Source: JAEULH01 sp034382075 (GTDB lineage Bacteria > Pseudomonadota > Alphaproteobacteria > Rhodospirillales > Defluviicoccaceae). Taken from it: a stretch of 64,000 bases of DNA. Below, piece after piece: positions 18,349 to 27,459 of the stretch (within the stretch, counting starts at the first letter, position 1; each line of letters begins with the position of its first letter). The notes beneath the pieces were generated by a model. That model was not told the DNA's origin, searched no databases, and saw nothing but the letters and a program-made list of their open reading frames with translations. A program made the position numbers and the translations under genes. The stretch spans positions 1-64,000 of the forward strand of contig JAXMOZ010000005.1 of the NCBI GenBank assembly GCA_034382075.1. The letters are read 5' to 3'.

Positions 18349-19398
18349 GTGGAAAACAGCGGTTCCGCTCCGAACCCAAGCCCGACGCCGCTTGCCCAGT
18401 GGGTGTACAGGATGCTCATCGCGGCCGGCATCGCCGCTGTCCTGCTGTTCCTGTGGCAGATCGCGAGCGTCCTGCTCCTCGCCTTCGGCGGGATCCTGCT
18501 CGCCGTCGGCCTGCGCGCCGCGGCCGCCTTCGTCAGCCGCTGCACGAAGGTCCCGCAAGCTTGGGCCTTATGGCTCACGGCCGCCGGCCTGGCGCTGACT
18601 CTGGCCTGGGGCGGTTGGCTGCTGGGCGGACAAGTCGCTTCTCAACTCGACGAGCTCTGGCGGCGGCTCCCCGACACCGTGCAGGCGGTTCGCGAGACGA
18701 TCCGTGGGTCGGCGGTGGGAAGCGCACTGCCTGACCTGGAAACGCTGGCCGGCGGCCAGAGCAACCCCTTGCGCGAGCTGGGCGTGCTGACCTCGACGAC
18801 GCTGGGCGGGATCGGCGACGTCCTCCTCATCGTCGTGATCGGCCTTTATCTCGCGGCCAATCCGGCACCCTACCGGAGCGGCCTGCTGGCGCTGGTTCCG
18901 CTAGGGGGACGCGGCCGGACCAGCCGCGCTCTGGCCGCGACCGGCGAGGCGCTGCGGCTGTGGCTGGTGGGCAAGGTGATCGCGATGGTCGCGGTCGGCG
19001 GGATCACCGCTGCCGGCCTCTCGCTCATCGGGGTGCCGCTGGCGCTGTCGCTTGGGATCATCGCCGGGCTGCTCGACTTCGTGCCTTTCTTCGGGCCGAT
19101 CGTGGCTGCGGTCCCGGGGCTCCTGATCGCCTTCTCGAGTTCGCCGCTGGATGCCCTGTACGCGGCGGGCGTCTACGCCGGCGTCCAGCAGCTGGAGGGC
19201 AACCTGATCACGCCGTTGGTGCAAAAGCAGGCGGTGCACGTCGAGCCGGTTCTGCTGATCCTCGGCGTCGTCGCCTTCGGTCTGGTCTTCGGCTTTCTCG
19301 GTGTCGTCTTCGGCGCCCCGCTCGTTGTCGTCGCGACGGTCCTGGTGAAGAAGCTCTACGTCGAACAGGCGCCCGGCGAGGGCGACGGCCGCGGCTAG
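18349..19398 (+). CDS. AI-2E family transporter
   Basis: A 349-residue membrane protein of the AI-2E/YhhQ-PerM type (UPF0118). It has eight or so hydrophobic spans, a central amphipathic region with LPDTVQAVRETIRG, and the conserved end LDFVPFFGPIVAAVPGLLIA and GVQQLEGNLITPLVQ. Members export small molecules or act as ion antiporters; the substrate here is unknown. The start is a GTG preceded by GGGGGA. It converges with the SYLF gene, overlapping it by 4 bases. Confidence 0.92.
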   Translation: MENSGSAPNPSPTPLAQWVYRMLIAAGIAAVLLFLWQIASVLLLAFGGILLAVGLRAAAAFVSRCTKVPQAWALWLTAAGLALTLAWGGWLLGGQVASQLDELWRRLPDTVQAVRETIRGSAVGSALPDLETLAGGQSNPLRELGVLTSTTLGGIGDVLLIVVIGLYLAANPAPYRSGLLALVPLGGRGRTSRALAATGEALRLWLVGKVIAMVAVGGITAAGLSLIGVPLALSLGIIAGLLDFVPFFGPIVAAVPGLLIAFSSSPLDALYAAGVYAGVQQLEGNLITPLVQKQAVHVEPVLLILGVVAFGLVFGFLGVVFGAPLVVVATVLVKKLYVEQAPGEGDGRG

Positions 19399-20093
19399 CG
19401 CGGCAGCACGCGGGGCGGGGGCAGAGCCAGGAGGCTCTCGCGGAGCCGATCGGCCGCCGGCAGCCGAGGAAGCTTCCCAGGCACGACGTCGCTGGGCGAC
19501 AGCGGCGAGCCGTAGTAGGCCTCGGCGCAGGCAGGCAGCGGCGACAGCCGGGTTCCGGAAGCGTCGGCGCGGGGATCCGAGAGGAAGATCATGACGTCCG
19601 GCAGGAGCTCCATTCCCAAGGTCCCTTCGACGCCGGGGCCGGGCGCCACGAACGTGAGCGGGCCGTCACGCTTCAGCTCCAGCCCTCCGTCCAGGATCCG
19701 CTCGACGCCGCTGCGGTTCAAGACCAGCAGAGCGGCATCGACGGCCGCGGTCCCGGCGGCGGGCAGGCCCGGCATCTCCGCCGCGTAGAACCACGGATAG
19801 CTCCATTCGCCGGCGGGACCGTCGCGGACGAGAAACACGGCAGGACCGGAGGAGCCGACGGCCGGCGCGATCAGGGCGCCCTCCGCCTGGGCAAGGCGGG
19901 CGGCGAAGGCGGCGTCGCGGCGGTCCGACTTGAGGTGCTCGACGACGTCGTGCGCCCTCTCCACGGCGGCGGCGGCGATCGCGGCCGAGCAAACCTCCGC
20001 CGCAGCCGCCGCGGGACTGCCGCCGGGGCGGGCGGCAGCAGCCGCGAGCAAGAGCGCTGTGCAGGCGGCCCCGATCCTCACTGCTCCCCACAT
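19395..20093 (-). CDS. SYLF (Ysc84-like) domain secreted protein
   Basis: 232 residues: a signal peptide, then the SYLF core LAQAEGALIAPAVG, AVFLVRDG, GEWSYPWFYAAE and ALLVLNRSGVERIL. This domain binds phospholipid in eukaryotes; bacterial versions are secreted and of unknown role. The core is more divergent than usual (GEWS-YPWFY in place of WS-xPAFY). A Pro-rich tail follows. It shares its 3' end with the AI-2E transporter gene. Confidence 0.72.
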   Translation of the reverse strand: MWGAVRIGAACTALLLAAAAARPGGSPAAAAAEVCSAAIAAAAVERAHDVVEHLKSDRRDAAFAARLAQAEGALIAPAVGSSGPAVFLVRDGPAGEWSYPWFYAAEMPGLPAAGTAAVDAALLVLNRSGVERILDGGLELKRDGPLTFVAPGPGVEGTLGMELLPDVMIFLSDPRADASGTRLSPLPACAEAYYGSPLSPSDVVPGKLPRLPAADRLRESLLALPPPRVLPR

Positions 20094-20263
20094 CGTTCCA
20101 GCTCCATCGCCGCAGGCCGGTGGCTGCCGAACGGTAGCCGCCGAGACGGAAGCGGCCCTCGGTTCCCCTCACGCCTCAGAGCAAACGGCGGGCGCGCCAT
20201 GTAGTTCCGCCGGGTCGGCGGCGTCCTCTCGTGGCAGAGAAGCCGACGACGTCGGCGCCGCCC

Positions 20264-20625
20264 TTAGCCCAGGTGGCTGCCCTGCTGTTTCGCGACCTGC
20301 GCCAACGCAGGGAGCGGCGCACCGTCCTCGCTAAGCGCAAGGACCGCGTCGCCGATGGCGTAGACATGCTCGCGCCCCGGGCGCCATCTCCGTCTTCTCG
20401 AAGGCGAGCAGCAGCTGGGCGCGGATGTCCCGCGCGTCCTCAATCCCCTTCACCCCCTGGGCGTATCGCGCCCAAACGCCGCGGCCGAAATAGTTGTAAA
20501 GCGAGCCCGTCGCGACGACGAGCCGGTCTTAGGCAATCTCCTGGCCGTGGCTCAGGTCAGCACTTGGCGGGCGGTGTCGACCCCGGTACCCTCGCCGAGG
20601 ATCACGCCGACGCTCTGGACCGATG
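20264..20625 (-). pseudogene. Decayed NADH dehydrogenase-type flavoprotein
   Basis: Short pieces of a type II NADH dehydrogenase-like FAD protein occur in three frames: SVGVILGEGTGVDTARQVLT, then DRLVVATGSLYNYFGRGVWA plus GVKGIEDARDIRAQLLLAFE, then REHVYAIGDAVLALSEDGAP with LPALAQVAKQQGSHLG. At least two frame changes and a large internal deletion (roughly 150 residues) separate them. The first 200 or so bases upstream show nothing recognisable. The gene is clearly dead. Confidence 0.75.
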
Positions 20626-20871
20626 ACCACGTGCTCGCCCGCCTCGGCGTTCTGCGCCGCTTCCGATCGCGCCTGCATGCCCAGCCCCCGCCCATGGTCG
20701 ACCGAGGTCAACAGCCGCGGGAGAGCGCGGTTCCAGAGGGCAGCGTACTGCGCCGCTGCGTCATCCATGGTCCGCTGGCAAACGGCTGGCGAAGGGCCCG
20801 CGCGCGACCATCCGCGGCATGACCTGGGGGCGCGCTTCCCGATCTGAAGGCGCTCGCGGAGGCGATGGCAT

Positions 20872-21465
20872 TCAGGCGCTGAAGCCGAAGTGCCAGACCG
20901 CCGCCGGCACGGCCGCCAGCAGGATCAGGGACGCCAGGACGAGCGCCCCGTCCCGTGTCAACAGGCCGGCGGCGAAGAAGGCAATTACGGCGGAGGCGAC
21001 GGAGCCTGAGGTTGGGATCGCTTCCATGAACGGCATGAAGAGGGTGAGCCCCAGGACCAGGATCAGCGGCAGCCAGATCCAGGGCCGGCGGAGCAGCAGC
21101 GTGAGCCGCGGCTTCATGTAGCGCTCCACAAACCGCACCGGCCTGCGCAGCCAACCGATCCCCTTGCAGAGCTTCTCGGTCGACATTCGCCGCCGGATGA
21201 TGAAGCCCGGCAGCCACACACAGTCCCGCCCGGCGATCATTTGCACGACGAGGATGAAGACGATCGCGGCAACCGTTGCCGTGACGCCCGGAATGGCGCT
21301 CGCCGGCGAAAGCGAGATGAGCGAGAACACCAGCATCAGTGAAGCGAAAGACTTCCGCCCGAGTTGCTGTACCACTTCCTCGACCGCGATGCTCTCGCCA
21401 TGGACAGCACTCTCCAGCTCATTGAGAACCTCACTGAGCGCACGCGCGCGTTCCGATGCCATCAT
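20872..21465 (-). CDS. ExoD family membrane protein
   Basis: 197 residues of the ExoD (exopolysaccharide synthesis) family: an amphipathic N-terminal helix, EEVVQQLGRKSFASLMLVFSLISLSP, PGVTATVAAIVFILVVQMIAGR and the later membrane spans LPLILVLGLTLFMPFMEAIPTSG. In rhizobia exoD affects exopolysaccharide and stress tolerance; the biochemical role is unknown. Two adjacent Met codons could start it. Confidence 0.9.
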   Translation of the reverse strand: MMASERARALSEVLNELESAVHGESIAVEEVVQQLGRKSFASLMLVFSLISLSPASAIPGVTATVAAIVFILVVQMIAGRDCVWLPGFIIRRRMSTEKLCKGIGWLRRPVRFVERYMKPRLTLLLRRPWIWLPLILVLGLTLFMPFMEAIPTSGSVASAVIAFFAAGLLTRDGALVLASLILLAAVPAAVWHFGFSA

Positions 21466-21912
21466 CTCACCCCTGGCTGCCTACGCCGCAGGACCACCCA
21501 TGCCGCTACGCGCTCCCCGCCCCGTTAAAGTCGGCGAACGCGGACTCATCAACGGCCGCTTCGACTCTTCGGCGTCGCCGCCCCACGCCCGGCCGCACAC
21601 TCGCCTCCGCCACGTTCGCACCGCGCAGGCAGCGACCTTTTCCCGCGGTCGCCGCCTGCGCCGCTCGCATGGTGCGGACCGGGGAGCGGCGCCGCTGCAT
21701 CGGAAGATAACCGTTCGTTGCGATGGCCCAGGCGAAGCGTACCTCCCGCCGTTGACGCGCACTGTCGCCGGATAAGGCCGGTCGGCCGTAAGACCCCTAA
21801 GATCGGAGCCGTCGGGAACGCTTGGCCGCGAGGAGAAAAACGCCAGGAGAGGAAAGCGGCCAGCCGCGCGGCCGGCGGTAACTCCAAGAGGCGGACGGAA
21901 GGACGCTTAGCG
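21466..21912. other. Gene-free stretch between exoD and DUF3008 genes
   Basis: A 447-base GC-rich stretch with no coding pattern seen on either strand. The two genes diverge here, so it must hold both promoters, but no clear -35/-10 boxes or dyads were seen. A CCAGGAGAGGAAAG run about 50 bases before the next gene is purine-rich, but too far to be its ribosome site. Confidence 0.4.
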
Positions 21913-22104
21913 ATGACCAAGGCCGAGTCGAAAAAGCAGCAGATGGCGGCGGGAGCCGCTTTGTCGGCCAAGCGAGGCGAACGGCCGAAGTCGAGCTTGC
22001 AGGGTGCGTCCAAGGGCATGGTCGAGAGCATGGACGAAGAGCAGCTTCACGACATGGCGAGCACCAAGCGCAAGGGCAAGCCGAAGAATGCGGAACGCGA
22101 GTGA
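21913..22104 (+). CDS. DUF3008 family small protein
   Basis: A 63-residue, very basic and hydrophilic protein matching DUF3008 throughout: KKQQMAAGAALSAKRGE, KSSLQGASKGMVESM and TKRKGKPKNAE. Family members are usually near-complete at this length, are often stress-induced, and have no known function. An ATG preceded by GGACGCTTAGCG is chosen; a longer upstream reading does not resemble the family. It shares orientation with the AsmA gene that follows. Confidence 0.85.
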   Translation: MTKAESKKQQMAAGAALSAKRGERPKSSLQGASKGMVESMDEEQLHDMASTKRKGKPKNAERE

Positions 22105-22280
22105 GGGGCATGTGGCGCAGGGGCCGGCTGTTCTGGCAGCGCCGCGTTCTCCGGCGATTGCAACTCCCCCGGCACCGCTCGGCCTCGTTGCGTCCTGGCG
22201 GGGGCGCGAGGACCTTCCGCCGCCGGGGCCGTGCCGGCGGCCATTTCCTGCCAGTTGCCCGGGACGAGTCGGCCACCGGC

Positions 22281-24287
22281 GTGGGCAGGCGTCATCATGC
22301 CGTCCCGGTCGGCCTCCTGGCAGCGGCCGGGTTCGGTATAGCGGTTTGCGTGCGGGCGCTCGCGGCGGAAGCGCAGGGCGAAGACGTGGGTGCCGCCGAA
22401 GCGCTGGCCGCGGTTACCCAGGGCGAGCTGGCATCGTTCATCGAAGAAGCGGTAGAGGCCTACACCGGTCGCGACGTATCGATCGGTCGCTTCGACGTAA
22501 ATCTCGACTGGGAGGCGCTCGAGGTGCTGGCCAACGACGTGTCGCTAGCGAACGCGGACTGGGCGGCGGGGGCGCCGATGCTCGCCGTGAGGTCGGTGCG
22601 GGCGAAGCTCGATCCCGCCGCGTTGCTCTCCGGCCGCCTCGTTCTTCCACTGGCGGAGATCTCTGGCGCGAAGCTGATCTATGCGATCAACGAAGCCGGA
22701 CAAAGCAATCTGCCGGTACAACAGCAGGCAAGCGAAGACGAGCGCCCATTCCGGGCAAAGGAGCTGCCGCTCGTTCGCGACTTGAAGCTCGACGACGTCA
22801 AGATCGTTTACAGCAATCGCGTGACCGGCGCCGACACCGTCATGGATCTGGCAGCCGCCTCGTTCAGCGCACCGGAAGGGGAAGGCATGTCGCTGTCCGT
22901 CGACGGCTTCTACGAGGGCCTGCCCCTCAAGGTCAGTGGTTCGGGTGGCTCCTGGCGCGCGCTGACGCAACCGGACGACGACGCCTTTGCGCTCGATGTT
23001 GCAGCTTCTGTCGGCCCACTCTCGGCGAAGGCCTCGGGGACGGTTGCGGAGCCGTTTGCGGGCCGGGGTATGGATCTCGCGGTGCGCGTGGAGGGCGATG
23101 AAGTGCCCGCGGTCTTTCCCATTAATAACGCCATCGTTGCGCCGACGCCCTCGCTCGCCTTGTCGACCAGGCTGACCACCGAAGAGGACACAAAGCGCCG
23201 GAAGGTTTGGTCGCTTTCCGATTTCAAGGCGCGCCTCGACGACACCGAGGTGACGGGCGAGCTGACGCTGGTCGCGACGAACGACAGGCGGCGGGTGGCT
23301 GGATCCCTTCGGGCCGAGCCCTTCCACCTTGACGACATCGTTGCGTTCTTCAGCGGGCCTGATCAGGACGAGGGGCCCGAGGAGGAAGCCGACGGCCAGG
23401 TGTTGCCCGACGAGCAGCTGCAACTCTCCTTTTTCCAAAGGCTGGACGCCGACCTCGACCTCGATCTCCTCGACGTGCGCATGGCGGGCATGCCTCTCGA
23501 CCGCCTGTCGGTCGAACTGGCCCTTGAGGACGGCATTTTGCGCCTCCAGCCCATGCACGCGACGCAGGACGGCGCCGAGGTCACGATCTTCATGTCGCTG
23601 TACTCGGAGGCTGAGCCCGTGCAGACGGACGTCAAGTTGCAACTCCGTCGGCTCAGCCTCGACCGCATCGTGCCCGATCTTCCGGTTGCCGCTGTGCCGC
23701 TCACCGGCCGGCTAGGCGGCGAGATCTCGCTCGGAGCGCACGGCAACTCCGTGGCTGAGCTGCTCGGAAGCGCCAGCGGCGACATCTTGCTGGCGATGGA
23801 CAGAGGTCAAATCAGCGGCCTGCTCATCGAGTTGCTGGGCATCGACATCGTAGAGTCCTTGGGGCTGGTCGTTACGGAGGAAGATCACGACGATTCGGTA
23901 CCGATCCGCTGCGCCATTGCTGATCTCGCGCTCGACGAAGGGCGCGCGAACATCAAGCACTTCATTATCGACACGCGGGACACCCTGATAAGGGCGGAGG
24001 GTACAATCGACCTTGGCGAGGAGACCCTGGATGTCAAGGTCGTCCCCCATCCGAAAGACTTCAGCCTGCTCAGCCTTCGCTCGACCATCGGCATCGGGGG
24101 AACCTTCGCTCAGCCGCAGGTTTTTCCCGATCCCGTCGGCCTTGGCGTCGAGGACACGGCGGACAAGGTCGCCAACGCCATTCTCGCCCCCATCCTCGGC
24201 CTGTTGCCACCCATCGACACTGGACTAGGAGGGGACAGCCAGTGCCGCAAGCTGCTCGAGCAGGCGAAAGGAGGCTCGCCGAGCTGA
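22281..24287 (+). CDS. AsmA family protein
   Basis: A large membrane-anchored, mostly periplasmic protein. One N-terminal hydrophobic helix (VGLLAAAGFGIAVCV) precedes a long beta-rich region. The C-terminal AsmA-like part has PLTGRLGGEISLGAHGNS, ASGDILLAMDRGQISGLLIE and RAEGTIDLGEETLDVKVVP. Family members move phospholipid between membranes. The GTG start is chosen because the 60 upstream in-frame residues are abnormally Arg-rich; the true start is uncertain. About 668 residues. An acidic low-complexity stretch (DQDEGPEEEADG) is unusual. Confidence 0.8.
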   Translation: MGRRHHAVPVGLLAAAGFGIAVCVRALAAEAQGEDVGAAEALAAVTQGELASFIEEAVEAYTGRDVSIGRFDVNLDWEALEVLANDVSLANADWAAGAPMLAVRSVRAKLDPAALLSGRLVLPLAEISGAKLIYAINEAGQSNLPVQQQASEDERPFRAKELPLVRDLKLDDVKIVYSNRVTGADTVMDLAAASFSAPEGEGMSLSVDGFYEGLPLKVSGSGGSWRALTQPDDDAFALDVAASVGPLSAKASGTVAEPFAGRGMDLAVRVEGDEVPAVFPINNAIVAPTPSLALSTRLTTEEDTKRRKVWSLSDFKARLDDTEVTGELTLVATNDRRRVAGSLRAEPFHLDDIVAFFSGPDQDEGPEEEADGQVLPDEQLQLSFFQRLDADLDLDLLDVRMAGMPLDRLSVELALEDGILRLQPMHATQDGAEVTIFMSLYSEAEPVQTDVKLQLRRLSLDRIVPDLPVAAVPLTGRLGGEISLGAHGNSVAELLGSASGDILLAMDRGQISGLLIELLGIDIVESLGLVVTEEDHDDSVPIRCAIADLALDEGRANIKHFIIDTRDTLIRAEGTIDLGEETLDVKVVPHPKDFSLLSLRSTIGIGGTFAQPQVFPDPVGLGVEDTADKVANAILAPILGLLPPIDTGLGGDSQCRKLLEQAKGGSPS

Positions 24288-24416
24288 CGACGAGCTCTCT
24301 CACGACCGCCGGCGTTGCCCGGTCCTGGCAAGGGAGCCTGGGAGGCAGGTCGCGCCCTGCCCGGAACCGAGTGCCGAAGGGGCGCCTTTGACAGCACGAA
24401 TTGCAAGGAGGCGCTG

Positions 24417-25583
24417 GTGGAGCAGGTTTTCGAGGCGGCCTACACGTCGGGGGGAATGCTGTGGAAGGCGCTATGGGCTCTGATCTTCGGCTATCTGATT
24501 TCCGCTGGGATCCAGGTGCTGGTCACCAAGCAACAGATGGCCGATCTCCTCGGCAGCCGGGGCATCCGGCAAGCCAGCCTCTCCGGCCTCTTCGGCTTCA
24601 TTTCCTCCTCGTGCTCGTTCGCCGCGCTTGCAGCGTCCCGCTCCGTGTACGTCAAGGGTGCGGCCGCTCCCAACGCGCTCGCGTTCCTGATTGCCTCCAC
24701 CAATCTCGTCCTCGAGCTCGGCGTCGTCCTGTGGGTGCTGCTCGGCTGGAAGTTCACCCTGGCCAACTTCCTCCTCGGCGGGCTGATGATCGTTTACGCC
24801 TACGCCCTGAGCAGCGTCTGGTTACCGCAAGGTCTCGCGGAGCAGGCGAGACGGAACGCCGAGCACGCCCAGCGCCGCGAGGGCATGGACATGCAGCACG
24901 GGATGGGCGGTGACTGGCGCAAGACGCTCGCCTCCCGGAAGGGCTGGAGCCGGATCGCCGAGGCGTTCTTCATGGAATGGAAGATGGTGTGGAAGGAAAT
25001 CCTCTTCGGCTTCACGATCGCCGGGTTCATCTCGGTGTTCGTGCCGCAGGCGTTCTGGAACGCGTTGTTTCTGATCGACACGGAGGGCGGCGCGGCGGAT
25101 CCTTCGCTGTGGGTCGTCGTGGAAAACGCGCTGGTTGCGCCGGTCGTCGCCTTCTTCACCTTCATCGGCTCCATGGGTAATGTTCCGCTGGCCGCGATGC
25201 TTTGGTCCCGCGAGGCTTCGTTTGGTGGCGTGGTGGCCTTCCTCGGCGCGGATCTGGTCGCGGCGACGGTGGTCTGGGTACACGCGAAGTACTACGGGTG
25301 GAAGTTTGCCCTCTACGCGTCCATGTTGCTCTACGTCTGCATGGTGGTAGCGGGTGTAACCGTTCACCTGATCTTTCAGTTATTCGAAATTCTGCCGACA
25401 GAACGACCTTCACTTCGGGAGATGGTGCGCTTCGAGATCGACCACACGTTTTTCCTGAACGTCGGTTTTGCCATCGTCGCGGCGCTCCTGCTCTGGCTGC
25501 ACCTCGGCGGCTCGGGCGGCGGCTCGGGCGGCGGCTCGGCGCCAGGGCGGCAAGCGGAGCAGGTTCGAGTCGCGGGCGACTGA
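24417..25583 (+). CDS. ArsP/UPF0718-type permease
   Basis: A 388-residue polytopic permease of the ArsP/DUF318 family. The repeated core shows FGFISSSCSFAALAASRSVYVKG in the first half and TFIGSMGNVPLAAMLWSREASFGG in the second. Related ArsP proteins export organoarsenicals; substrates of other members are unknown. A Met/His stretch (GMDMQHGMGG) in the central loop could bind metal. The GTG start follows AAGGAGG. The C-terminus ends in a GGSGGGSGGGS linker-like tail. Confidence 0.9.
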   Translation: MEQVFEAAYTSGGMLWKALWALIFGYLISAGIQVLVTKQQMADLLGSRGIRQASLSGLFGFISSSCSFAALAASRSVYVKGAAAPNALAFLIASTNLVLELGVVLWVLLGWKFTLANFLLGGLMIVYAYALSSVWLPQGLAEQARRNAEHAQRREGMDMQHGMGGDWRKTLASRKGWSRIAEAFFMEWKMVWKEILFGFTIAGFISVFVPQAFWNALFLIDTEGGAADPSLWVVVENALVAPVVAFFTFIGSMGNVPLAAMLWSREASFGGVVAFLGADLVAATVVWVHAKYYGWKFALYASMLLYVCMVVAGVTVHLIFQLFEILPTERPSLREMVRFEIDHTFFLNVGFAIVAALLLWLHLGGSGGGSGGGSAPGRQAEQVRVAGD

Positions 25584-25786
25584 CGGGGCACTCGCCCGTC
25601 GTGGCGGCGCCGGTGCCGTTGCTGCGGTCGAGCCGCCGCCCGAGCCTCGATCCTCGTTCATTCGCCTGTACTGCCGCCGCTTGCCCGGCGCAGGGGCGTC
25701 GGCAGCGGAACCTGATCAAGCCTGGCCTGTTTCTGGAACAGAGAAGAGCGAGGCCTGTCCGGTCGCGCAGACGGGAGGAAAACCAC

Positions 25787-26380
25787 GTGCCGCTGCAAGC
25801 AAACCTGTTCGTAGCGTTCCTTGTGCTCGGATCGTGCTTCTTGACCCCCGTCGCGCACACCCAGCAGCGCGAGGCCGTCGAGGTCGGTGACTTCATCGGA
25901 CTCCCGATCATCGGCGACGAGGACAGCGGCGTCGCCGAGGTTACGGACGTCTTGATCAGCTACGACGGCCGGATCTCGGCGTTCATCGCCACTTTGTCCG
26001 GCCGCGACAGCGAGGGCGAGCGCGTTCGCGTCCCATGGTCGGACGTTACTGTCCAACTTGACCCGCTGCAGGTGGAACTGACCGAAACCGCGGGCGACTT
26101 CGTCCCCTATCCGGAACCGCCGGCGGGAACGCTGGGCGACATCGACGGGGCGCTGGCCACCCTGGTGATCGGGGCGCCGGCGAAGACCAGGCTCGGCGAG
26201 CGCGTGGGGGAGGTCCTGGGCCTCAGCGCCACCAGCGAAGGCCGGGTGATCGGTGCCACGATTTCCCGGGGCGACACGCCGATGCCGCTGCCCTGGAGCT
26301 TCGTGGAGATCCGGCCCGAGCGTCCGATAACGGCGGTCGCAAGCGACGTCGAGCCCGTGGTGATCATTGACCGGAACTGA
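25787..26380 (+). CDS. Secreted PRC-barrel domain protein
   Basis: 197 residues: a signal peptide (VPLQANLFVAFLVLGSCFL), then a PRC barrel (GDFIGLPIIGDEDSGVAEVTD to VPWSDVTVQLD) and a second, weaker barrel-like repeat (TRLGERVGEVLGLSAT to PLPWSFVEI). PRC barrels are adaptor folds; this one must act in the periplasm. The GTG start is supported by GGGAGG eight bases away. It is followed by an SDR gene with a small overlap of possible starts. Confidence 0.82.
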   Translation: MPLQANLFVAFLVLGSCFLTPVAHTQQREAVEVGDFIGLPIIGDEDSGVAEVTDVLISYDGRISAFIATLSGRDSEGERVRVPWSDVTVQLDPLQVELTETAGDFVPYPEPPAGTLGDIDGALATLVIGAPAKTRLGERVGEVLGLSATSEGRVIGATISRGDTPMPLPWSFVEIRPERPITAVASDVEPVVIIDRN

Positions 26381-26417
26381 GGGAACATGGGCTGTCGACG
26401 CCGAAGGAGCGCAAAGC

Positions 26418-27437
26418 GTGCTTGATCGACCTACGGTGGTCATTGCGGGAGCGTCGGCCGGTGTAGGCCGCGCCGCCGCTGAAGCTTTCGCGCGGCGTGG
26501 CGCGGCCATCTGCTTGATCGGTCGGCAGCCGGAGGCTTTGGAGGCGACGGCTGCAGAGGTCCGGCGCCTGGGCGGCGCTGCCCTGCCCCTGCCTCTCGAC
26601 ATGTCCGACGGGCGGGCCGTGTTCGCCGCCGCCGAGCGGGTGGAGCGGGAGCTCGGACCGATCGACATCTGGGTCAACTCGGCGATGGTGACGGTCTTCG
26701 CGCCGGCGTGGGAGGTCGAACCCGAAGAGCTGCGGTGGGTGACCGAGGTCACCTATCTCGGCTCGGCCCATGGCGTGCTGGCGGCGCTGAAGTACATGCG
26801 CTCGCGCAACCGCGGGACCATCATCCAGGTCGGATCGGCCCTGGCGTACCGAGGCATCCCGCTCCAGGCCGGGTACTGCGCGGCGAAGTTCGCCATCCGC
26901 GGCTTCCTCGACTCGGTGCGGTCGGACCTGGAGCACGAGCGAAGCGCGATTCGCATCTGCATGGTCGAGCTGCCGGCCGTCAACACGCCACAGTTCGAAT
27001 GGGCGCGTGCCCGCACCCGCGGCCGGCCGCGGCCCGTTGCGCCGGTGTATCAGCCGGAGGCAATCGCCGCCGCGCTGGTGGCAGCAGCCGACCATCCGGC
27101 GCGGGAGTACTGGCTTGGTTGGTCGACCCTGAAGACGATCTTCGGCGCGCAACTCGTGCCGCAGTTCCTGGACCGCTACCTCGCCCGCCACGTGGTCGAG
27201 GGCCAGCAGTCGCAGGAGCCGGTCAGCCCCGACCGGACAGACAATCTCTACACGCCGGCGCCGAGCTCGCTGCATCGCACGCGCGGCCGCTTCGACGACG
27301 AGGCCCGGCCGGAGATAACCATGCTCGACCCGGGCCTCGCGCGGTGCCTCGCCATCGGCGGCGGGCTGGCGCTGGCGGCGGGCGCCGGGGCCATGGCGGC
27401 GAGGATGTCCAGCCGCCGCCGGAGGCTGCGCCGCTGA
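26418..27437 (+). CDS. Short-chain dehydrogenase/reductase
   Basis: A classical SDR: the NAD(P) motif VVIAGASAGVGRAAAEAF at the N-terminus, VNSAMV, catalytic Ser in QVGSALAYRG, and YCAAK. A longer C-terminus (about 100 extra residues) ends in a hydrophobic span and an Arg-rich tail (ARMSSRRRRLRR), suggesting membrane attachment. The GTG start is preceded by GAAGGAGC; an ATG overlapping the PRC gene is an alternative. The substrate is unknown. Confidence 0.88.
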   Translation: MLDRPTVVIAGASAGVGRAAAEAFARRGAAICLIGRQPEALEATAAEVRRLGGAALPLPLDMSDGRAVFAAAERVERELGPIDIWVNSAMVTVFAPAWEVEPEELRWVTEVTYLGSAHGVLAALKYMRSRNRGTIIQVGSALAYRGIPLQAGYCAAKFAIRGFLDSVRSDLEHERSAIRICMVELPAVNTPQFEWARARTRGRPRPVAPVYQPEAIAAALVAAADHPAREYWLGWSTLKTIFGAQLVPQFLDRYLARHVVEGQQSQEPVSPDRTDNLYTPAPSSLHRTRGRFDDEARPEITMLDPGLARCLAIGGGLALAAGAGAMAARMSSRRRRLRR

Positions 27438-27459
27438 CCGGGACGCACGAGCGCGCACC

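Noticed and set aside
20626..20871. N-terminal part of the decayed flavoprotein, or a separate gene
   Set aside because: No FAD-binding motif or other family match could be seen in any frame.
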